This document shows, in pieces, positions 58,173 to 64,000 of a DNA stretch of 64,000 nucleotides. Origin of the DNA: an uncultured Lachnospiraceae bacterium (lineage in GTDB: Bacteria; Bacillota; Clostridia; Lachnospirales; Lachnospiraceae); contig CAJTPM010000011.1 in assembly GCA_910578085.1 (NCBI GenBank), positions 62,001 to 126,000 of the forward strand. The letters run 5' to 3'. The first letter of the stretch is position 1, and each line of letters opens with the position of its first letter. A program made the translations under genes and the position numbers. The notes under the pieces were generated by a model. It searched no databases, was not told where the DNA came from, and was given only the letters and a program-made list of their open reading frames with translations.

Positions 58173-59477
58173 TTATTGATATAAATTCCGCCTGTCGATA
58201 ATGCGGACTGCTTTTCCCTCGCTTCTTGCGATGGATTTGGGCGTTACCAGTTTCACTTTTGCGTAAATACCCAGCATGGATTTCAGAGCATTCACGAGCT
58301 GTTTCTCCTTTGCGCTGACTTCGCTGACAGAGTCGGAGAACATTTCAGCTGTCATCTCCACCTGCACTTCCAGTGTATCACTGTTGTTGACACGGTCTAC
58401 GATGATCTGATAATTTGCCGCATACCCCTTGTTCAAAAGTACGGTCTCGATCTGGGACGGGAAGACATTGACACCCTTGATGATCAGCATATCGTCGCTT
58501 CTTCCCATGGGTTTTGTCATCTTCACATGGGTTCTGCCACAGGAACATTTCTCACGCGTCAACACACAGATATCTCTGGTGCGGTAGCGGAGTAACGGGA
58601 ATGCCTCTTTAGTGATGCTGGTAAATACCAGTTCACCCTTTTCACCCTCAGGAAGTACTTCTCCGGTCTTTGGATTGATGATCTCTGCGATAAAATGGTC
58701 CTCATTGATATGCATCCCGGCCTGTGCGCTGCACTCGAAGGATACGCCGGGACCGGAAATTTCAGTCAGTCCGTAAATATCGAAGGCTTTAATGCCCAGA
58801 GATTTTTCGATATCGCGGCGCATCTCTTCCGTCCAGGCCTCCGCACCGAAAATGCCGGCTTTCAGTTTGATCTTGTCCTTTAAGCCTCTCTCGTTGATAC
58901 TTTCGCCCAGATATGCTGCATAGGAAGGCGTACAGCAGAGGATCGTGGAGCCGAGGTCGATCATAAACTGAATCTGTCTGTCCGTATTGCCGGAGGACAT
59001 AGGCAGCGTCAGAGAGCCTACTTTATGGGAACCGCCGTTTAAGCCGGGACCGCCTGTAAACAGGCCGTAGCCATAGCTGACATGGACAACGTCATCCTTT
59101 GTACCGCCTGCCGCCATGATCGCTCTGGCGCAGCACTCGTCCCAGAGATCGATATCATGCTGGGTATAAAACGCTACTACTCTTCTGCCGGTGGTGCCGC
59201 TGGTAGACTGGATCCTGACACAGTCTTTTATGGGAACCGCCACAAGACCGTAGGGATAGGCTTCACGCAGATCGTCTTTTGTCAGAAAAGGCAGTTTATG
59301 TAAGTCTTCCACTGACCGGATATCCTCCGGCGTTACTCCTTTCCCTTCCATTTTTTTCCTGTAGTAAGGCACATTCTCGTAGACATGCTTTACCTGCTTC
59401 ACAAGTCTTTCGTTCTGCAGCTTCAGGATCTCCTCTCTGGAAGCGCATTCGATTTCGGGCTGGTAATAATGTTCCAT
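58173..59477 (-). CDS. paaK: Phenylacetate--CoA ligase
   Basis: The 434-residue adenylate-forming enzyme activates phenylacetate or indoleacetate-type acids to CoA thioesters. Motifs are IQSTSGTTGRRV (P-loop-like), FDIYGLTEISGPG, and the C-terminal KGVNVFPSQIE with the hinge RSDDMLIIKG. Length is typical. With the ACT gene downstream it forms a two-gene operon, followed by unrelated genes. In gut bacteria it may serve reductive or oxidative aromatic amino-acid metabolism. The start is supported by AAAGGA about 16 bases upstream. Confidence 0.93.
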   Translation of the reverse strand: MEHYYQPEIECASREEILKLQNERLVKQVKHVYENVPYYRKKMEGKGVTPEDIRSVEDLHKLPFLTKDDLREAYPYGLVAVPIKDCVRIQSTSGTTGRRVVAFYTQHDIDLWDECCARAIMAAGGTKDDVVHVSYGYGLFTGGPGLNGGSHKVGSLTLPMSSGNTDRQIQFMIDLGSTILCCTPSYAAYLGESINERGLKDKIKLKAGIFGAEAWTEEMRRDIEKSLGIKAFDIYGLTEISGPGVSFECSAQAGMHINEDHFIAEIINPKTGEVLPEGEKGELVFTSITKEAFPLLRYRTRDICVLTREKCSCGRTHVKMTKPMGRSDDMLIIKGVNVFPSQIETVLLNKGYAANYQIIVDRVNNSDTLEVQVEMTAEMFSDSVSEVSAKEKQLVNALKSMLGIYAKVKLVTPKSIARSEGKAVRIIDRRNLYQ

Positions 59478-59516
59478 ATTCTCTGGTGTCCTTTCTTTTA
59501 TTGTGTCAGTACCGTT

Positions 59517-59867
59517 TTATTTTGGAGAAAGATACTTCTTCTGAGCATCCATTGTGATTTTGCCATACACGATAATAACCAGCAGAATAACAACACAGAT
59601 GACCAGATTGAAATGTGAGATGTGCCAGTATTTTTCATTCAGATAATCAGCGCCGCCGCTGAGCACCACGATAATCCCCATAATAATGGATTTTGGAGAC
59701 ATATATTCAATGTATCCTTTCGGATCATTTGCTTTTTTCAGATCACATCCTTTTCCAACAAGAGCGGAGCTGATCTCTCCGGTCCGTTTCATCTGCACTG
59801 CCGCATAGATCAGATAAGCTCCGCTGAGCATAATTAAAATATCCATAAATCCAAGTGTATTTCCCAT
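59517..59867 (-). CDS. Small membrane protein, function unknown
   Basis: A 116-residue protein with three hydrophobic segments (about 7-22, 60-75 and 86-104). It begins MGNTLGFMDILIMLSGAYLIYAAVQMKRTGEI and contains a GKGCDLKKANDPKGYIEYMSPKS loop. It looks like an uncharacterised clostridial membrane protein. It lies between thrC and paaK on the same strand; AGAAAGGA precedes its ATG. Confidence 0.75.
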   Translation of the reverse strand: MGNTLGFMDILIMLSGAYLIYAAVQMKRTGEISSALVGKGCDLKKANDPKGYIEYMSPKSIIMGIIVVLSGGADYLNEKYWHISHFNLVICVVILLVIIVYGKITMDAQKKYLSPK

Positions 59868-59977
59868 ACTTTCTGATCCTTTCTTCTGTAAAGCAACGTG
59901 TTTTAACTCTGTTGCATGATTGCCGTCCCGGAAAAGCAGACAGAAAACCTGAAAATCCGGAAGAATTTCAACTCATT

Positions 59978-61462
59978 TTATAATCCAAGACACCTTTTTA
60001 CAACATCTGCCATTTCATCCTTTTCACAGACCGTATCATGTAAAATCGGAGCTGTTCTGATTCCCTCCACAGCTTCCGGTATCTTTACACCGGATAATTC
60101 GTGCAGATCATCCGCTAATGCAAAATCGTCTTTTTTACTGTCCTCTTTTCCGAGCGCTTTCATTACACTTCTCGTAAATTTATAAGGGCTTGCGGTGGAA
60201 GCGATCACCGTTTTTGTTTCATCTTTTGTCTCTTTTTGATATTTACTGTAAACACAGGAAGCCACAGCAGTATGAGGATCGATGATATAGCCACAGTCCC
60301 CGTACACAGAAGCAATGGTTTTTGCAGTTTCAGCCTCGTCCGCATATCCGCCATAAAAATCCTGCAATTTTTCCCGCATTTCTGTCGAAATCTGATATTT
60401 TCCTGACGAGGAAAGCTGCATCATGAGATCACTGTTCTTCTTCGCGCTGCATCCGGCGATCAGATAGATCAGGCGCTCTAAATTGCTGGAGATCAGAATA
60501 TCCATGGAGGGAGAACTGGTCAGCACAAACTCTCTGTTTCTGTCATAGACACCTGTCCTGAAAAAGTCAAACAATACTTTATTTTCATTGGATGCGCAGA
60601 TCAGTTTCGCAATTGGAAGGCCCATGTTTTTCGCAAAACAGGCAGCAAGGATATTGCCGAAATTACCGGTGGGAACGACTACATTCACAGGTTCGCCGTC
60701 AGAAATTTTTCCTTCTTTCAGCAACTGCGCATAAGCATGGACATAGTAAACGATCTGAGGAACGAGACGTCCGATATTGATGGAATTCGCTGAAGAAAGC
60801 TGGTAACCGTTATCTGCCATCAATTTTCCAAATTCCTGATCTCCAAAAATCTTTTTCACTCCGTTTTGGGCATCATCAAAATTTCCATGGATACCCGCCA
60901 CAAAAGTATTGTTTCCCTGCTGAGTGACCATCTGCTTTTCCTGGATCGGACTTACCCCGTTTTTCGGATAAAAAACAATGATTTTTGTCCCCTTTACATC
61001 TGCAAAACCCGCTAATGCTGCTTTTCCGGTATCACCGGAAGTCGCAGTCAGAATTACAATTTCATTTTTAACATGATTTTTGTTGACTGCAGTAGTCATT
61101 AGATGTGGCAGAATGGAGAGTGCCATATCCTTAAAAGCGATCGTGGCGCCGTGAAACAATTCCAGATAGTATACACCGTCCACGCAGGCGAGAGGTGCGA
61201 CCGCTTCCGTATCAAATTTGGCGTCATATGCGTTTCTGATACAGGCTCTCAGTTCCTCCTCCGTATAGTCGGAAAGAAACGGCTGCATTACTTCATATGC
61301 TGTTTCCTGATAGGTCATTTCTGAAAATTCTTTTAAACTTTTAGGGAGTGCCGGAATATGGTCAGGGAAAAAAAGTCCTCCATCCTCAGCGAGTCCTTTT
61401 AAAATGGCTTCCGAAGCAGATACAGCCTCTCCGCCTCCTCTTGTACTGATATATTTTACCAT
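59978..61462 (-). CDS. thrC: Threonine synthase
   Basis: The 494-residue PLP enzyme converts O-phosphohomoserine to threonine. The PLP lysine is in HGATIAFKDMALSILPHLM, TATSGDTGKAALAGF follows, and VPTGNFGNILAACFAK is the phosphate-binding Gly loop. The length and N-terminal KYISTRGG match the long (yeast/E. coli-type) threonine synthases. It is on the minus strand after a good CAGGAGG site. No T-box or attenuator is visible in the 105-base upstream gap. Confidence 0.97.
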   Translation of the reverse strand: MVKYISTRGGGEAVSASEAILKGLAEDGGLFFPDHIPALPKSLKEFSEMTYQETAYEVMQPFLSDYTEEELRACIRNAYDAKFDTEAVAPLACVDGVYYLELFHGATIAFKDMALSILPHLMTTAVNKNHVKNEIVILTATSGDTGKAALAGFADVKGTKIIVFYPKNGVSPIQEKQMVTQQGNNTFVAGIHGNFDDAQNGVKKIFGDQEFGKLMADNGYQLSSANSINIGRLVPQIVYYVHAYAQLLKEGKISDGEPVNVVVPTGNFGNILAACFAKNMGLPIAKLICASNENKVLFDFFRTGVYDRNREFVLTSSPSMDILISSNLERLIYLIAGCSAKKNSDLMMQLSSSGKYQISTEMREKLQDFYGGYADEAETAKTIASVYGDCGYIIDPHTAVASCVYSKYQKETKDETKTVIASTASPYKFTRSVMKALGKEDSKKDDFALADDLHELSGVKIPEAVEGIRTAPILHDTVCEKDEMADVVKRCLGL

Positions 61463-61567
61463 TTGTAATCCTCCTGTGATACCGCATTATGAAAAAAGTC
61501 ATACTCTTTTCCCTGCGCATGAATATCTATAAAAGTATAGCATATGTATATCCGGCCGTAAACAGAT

Positions 61568-62206
61568 TTATGAAAAAAATTCATGCCTCCCATAGGTGAA
61601 AAGTGCCTTACATCTTGTGTCAAACCATCTCATATTATCCGGATTTGTGGCATGACGGTTGACAAAATATAATGCTCCCTGGGACTCGTCTTCCCCCATC
61701 AGTACTCTTTCTACCGCCTTCCTTGTTTTCTCGGATACCTTCACACGATAATAGCTGCCGGTGGCCACTGGAGAAAACTGATAGACACCGCCTCCCTTCT
61801 GGAACACGACCCCTTTTACCGTGTTGGGAAAACGGCTGCTTTCCACACGATTCATAATCACATTTGCAACTAGCATCCGGCCTTTTTCATCCTCACTTCC
61901 GGCTTCCGCCTCCACAATGCGACACAGGATCTCCGTGCTTTCATCATCCAGTAAAATGACATCTTCGTTGACAAGTACATGGTATCCCACTGTCCTTTTG
62001 GGGGAAGAGATACTTTGCAGGATATCACCAAAATGAAATACCTCATCAATGTCATTTGCCTCTCTTTCCTCCTGCAGCTCTTCCATCGTCATATTCAAAA
62101 TTTCTCCGGAAAATTCCTGGTCTAAATCTACTTCTTTCGCATTTACTGCAAACACACCTGTGACCAGCATCGACAGGCACAAAATCAGTGCATAATGTTT
62201 ATACAT
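61568..62206 (-). CDS. SleB-like cell wall hydrolase
   Basis: A 212-residue exported hydrolase: signal peptide (about 1-23, ending VNA), a short linker, and a hydrolase_2 domain with ILCRIVEAEAGSEDEKGRMLVANVIMNRVESSRFP and GVYQFSPV. It resembles the catalytic part of spore cortex-lytic SleB/CwlJ without a peptidoglycan-binding domain; the Glu in EAEAG is the likely catalytic acid. It may act in sporulation, germination or growth. ATG 62206 was chosen (GGAGGT just before it). Confidence 0.9.
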   Translation of the reverse strand: MYKHYALILCLSMLVTGVFAVNAKEVDLDQEFSGEILNMTMEELQEEREANDIDEVFHFGDILQSISSPKRTVGYHVLVNEDVILLDDESTEILCRIVEAEAGSEDEKGRMLVANVIMNRVESSRFPNTVKGVVFQKGGGVYQFSPVATGSYYRVKVSEKTRKAVERVLMGEDESQGALYFVNRHATNPDNMRWFDTRCKALFTYGRHEFFS

Positions 62207-62373
62207 AAATATTACCTCCGCTTCCAAAAATATGTATTACTCTATATTTTATGCGAAGGTTGTCCCATACATGTCTGTGAAATAAATGATGTATGACTGA
62301 TATTATGCTTTTTGCCTGTTTTTTTCTTTTGGCTTCCTTTTTGTTTTATTGGACGGAAGCCTGTTTTCATGTA

Positions 62374-62437
62374 TATTTTCCCTGCCAATCTGGAACCGGA
62401 CAGGCAGGGAAAATAGGTTTTATCCCCGCCTGTCCGG
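62374..62437. other. Two overlapping strong hairpins in the gap before the SleB-like gene
   Basis: Hairpin A pairs TATTTTCCCTGCC (62374-62386) with GGCAGGGAAAATA (62403-62415). Hairpin B pairs CCGGACAGGC (62396-62405) with GCCTGTCCGG (62428-62437). They share 62403-62405 and the A loop, so they compete. On the minus strand this lies between the 62490 gene stop and the SleB-like start and may be a terminator or switch. Confidence 0.5.
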
Positions 62438-62489
62438 CGTATACAAATTCGCAGAATAACAAAATGTCTGTCCCGTTCCTCTGCCGGAT

Positions 62490-63365
62490 CTAAATTTTCC
62501 CGATATTTGCGCTGAACAGATCCATCATACTCAAATAAGCGTCTGTGGGAGCGGTAACATGCCCGATGGAAAACGCCGCATTTTCATCCCCGGACATGCC
62601 GTCCGTCAGGAAATTCTTAAGCCTGGCGTTACTTATCATCTGTTCCTGCAGCAGCTGCGCCTGTTGGTACTTCCGATCCGCCGCCGCTTTTTGGCGCGCG
62701 GCTTTTTCCTGCAGCGCAATCATTTCTTTCAGCTTTTTGTGCCGTCTTACCCACCAGGATTCCTCCTCAGAACCGGTTTTTTTACTGCTTCCGGTGTTCA
62801 TGGGGATGGATTGGCCGATATGCTGGTCGATGGAATCGCCAAATTTTTCCGTGCAGACATTCGGGGAATATCCCGGCCAGGATGAGAAGGGATTATACAC
62901 CGACCGATTTTCAGCGGTATACCCCAACACCCAGGCCTCATACTCCGGATCGTTTTTCATCTGTTCCCATCCCTTTTCGGAAATGGACCAGAACTCCACA
63001 TCGCCCCGGTGGGAAGCATCAAAGGGAATACTGTCCATCAGCGCGGTGAAAAATGCTTTGTATTCCTCCATCGTCATATCTTCCCTGGAAATATCCATCG
63101 CGCCGTTTTTTTCAAGGACTTTTTTCCCGGCCCTCACCTGCCCCTCCACATGGGCTTTATCTTCAGGATGTCTTCTTATGTAGTCTGCCACCGCACTATT
63201 TGCGGTTTTTCCTGTGTTCACGGCGGACGGTGTTTTTGCGGCGGCCTCCGCCTTAGTGACAGAATCTGTAAATCCTGTCCTGTGGGAAGTTTCCTCCGTC
63301 TGTTTTTTGATATAGTTTGCAGTATAATCTGCATATTTTGTATAGCCGATCGTTCCGATACTCAT
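62490..63365 (-). CDS. Unrecognised protein (291 aa)
   Basis: I do not recognise this protein with certainty. It is 291 residues, polar and mostly helical: a start MSIGTIGYTKYADYTANYIKK, a Thr/Ala/Val-rich middle, an acidic region ISREDMTMEEYKAFFTALMDS, then EFWSISEKGWEQMKNDPEYEAWVLGY, and a coiled-coil-like Lys/Gln/Ala-rich C-terminus. There is no signal peptide. ATG 63365 follows GGGAGGAAAT, and the ATG overlaps the upstream gene stop (ATGA), so the two are coupled. Similar proteins, to my memory, occur in gut clostridia without known role. Confidence 0.75.
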   Translation of the reverse strand: MSIGTIGYTKYADYTANYIKKQTEETSHRTGFTDSVTKAEAAAKTPSAVNTGKTANSAVADYIRRHPEDKAHVEGQVRAGKKVLEKNGAMDISREDMTMEEYKAFFTALMDSIPFDASHRGDVEFWSISEKGWEQMKNDPEYEAWVLGYTAENRSVYNPFSSWPGYSPNVCTEKFGDSIDQHIGQSIPMNTGSSKKTGSEEESWWVRRHKKLKEMIALQEKAARQKAAADRKYQQAQLLQEQMISNARLKNFLTDGMSGDENAAFSIGHVTAPTDAYLSMMDLFSANIGKI

Positions 63366-63724
63366 TTTAAATTTCCTCCCATATAAGCAAGCGCGGATAT
63401 CCATTCGGTTCCTCTGTCATTCAGAACCCCTCGCTCTCCAGTAAGGTCCAAGCGAATCTGATCCGTCATCATATTCATTCCAAGGTTATCCATACTTCTC
63501 TGGTCCCTGCCGACGCTTCTTACGGTCACATTGCCGTACGTCTCTTTCAGATAGGCAGTGTAGTCTTTCGCCTTTGCCGATAGGGCGCCAGAAGCATTTT
63601 CTTTTGCCGAAAGTACACGGTCAAATCGAAAATCATTTTTCTTTTGCATCTCCTGCTCTTTTGCATTTCCGAGCTGCTGCAGAATCTGCTGCAGATAGCT
63701 GTCAGTTAAAAATGTCAGATCCAT
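63362..63724 (-). CDS. Unrecognised protein (120 aa)
   Basis: A soluble 120-residue helical protein (LTDSYLQQILQQLGNAKEQEMQKKNDFRFD) with a basic middle, ending ALAYMGGNLK. It is coupled to the 291-residue gene by an ATGA overlap and probably works with it. AAAGGAGG lies about 12 bases before ATG 63724. It resembles no family I can name. Confidence 0.7.
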   Translation of the reverse strand: MDLTFLTDSYLQQILQQLGNAKEQEMQKKNDFRFDRVLSAKENASGALSAKAKDYTAYLKETYGNVTVRSVGRDQRSMDNLGMNMMTDQIRLDLTGERGVLNDRGTEWISALAYMGGNLK

Positions 63725-64000
63725 ATTGATACATAGCCTCCTTTTTCAAGAAATTTACTGATGTTTGTTCTCTCTTTTCTGTTACTTTTCTTCTTTGCCC
63801 TCCTTTCGCGTTTTTGTAAGATGTTCCCAGGTAATTCCTGCACAGATAATAAGCATCCCTTCCGTTGTACATAAGTACAGGATTTTTCAGGATCTTCTCC
63901 ATGCACCAATACAGACGCATCCTCCTGTTATGCTCTGAGCATAACGGATAAGGTAAATATTGCATAACCGGGCGCATTTTCAGTTTGGCCCGGATACCCT
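63725..64000. other. Upstream region with a 19-base palindrome; no clear gene
   Basis: This 276-base end of the window holds the leader of the preceding leftward genes. A perfect palindrome GTTATGCTC-T-GAGCATAAC lies at 63927-63945. A leftward reading frame (to about 63930) is open but has poor binding-site spacing and a leader-like composition, so it is not called as a gene. Confidence 0.5.

Noticed and set aside
62293-62493. Rightward 66-codon frame between the SleB-like gene and the 62490 gene
   Set aside because: It runs through the two strong hairpins, has no ribosome binding site, and its hydrophobic start reflects T-rich intergenic DNA.
63702-63977. Leftward 91-codon frame at the window end
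   Set aside because: It has no well-spaced binding site, contains two extra Shine-Dalgarno-like runs inside, and overlaps the next gene start; it looks like leader DNA.

Overview
The window is a piece of chromosome from a gut-type Lachnospiraceae (Clostridia, Firmicutes). The evidence is the gene content and order: radC-mreBCD-mrdA-minCDE-rodA-mgsA, yggS-sepF, mutS/mutL/miaA, paaK with an ACT-domain gene, and strong Gram-positive ribosome binding sites with several TTG/GTG starts. No rRNA, tRNA, CRISPR array or insertion sequence was seen.

Region 1 (1-17349) is the right part of a prophage with a contractile, P2/Mu-like tail. In order it holds a tail assembly chaperone with a probable -1 ribosomal frameshift, the tape measure, baseplate genes of the X-D-V-U-W-J-I type, four unrecognised small tail-end genes, a complete diversity-generating retroelement (DGR), and a lysis cassette (XhlA-like protein, holin, CHAP/lysozyme/LysM endolysin). 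It ends with a control region of two short leftward operons and one rightward HTH gene, whose promoters share one palindromic operator. The DGR is the most notable system here. It has a C-type-lectin-like target protein with a 120-bp variable repeat, an Avd accessory protein, a 120-bp template repeat and a DGR-type reverse transcriptase. The two repeats differ at 10 positions, and all 10 are adenines in the template.

Region 2 (17350-26937) is the host DNA-repair and tRNA-modification block: miaB, mutS, an FAD-dependent dehydrogenase, mutL, miaA and a GNAT acetyltransferase. The prophage HTH gene stops one base before the miaB start codon. The first 45-50 codons of miaB look like phage DNA, so the prophage seems to be inserted in the 5' end of miaB and to supply a replacement N-terminus and promoter.

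Region 3 (27096-46820) covers a subtilisin-like membrane protease, a PLP enzyme, the cell-shape and division cluster (radC, mreBCD, mrdA, minCDE, rodA), mgsA, a D,D-carboxypeptidase, and a yggS-sepF / aroB-lspA-rluD set.

Region 4 (46997-64000) has a CstA peptide/pyruvate-type transporter with a short leader ORF, two adjacent secreted proteins sharing a surface repeat (transglutaminase-like and CAP-like), a cytidylate-kinase-like gene, dtd with an AI-2E permease, a TtcA-like enzyme, a tyrosine recombinase, and a leftward series: ACT protein, phenylacetate-CoA ligase, small membrane protein, threonine synthase, SleB-like hydrolase and two unrecognised proteins.

All calls were made by reading the sequence. 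No database search, alignment program or folding program was run.
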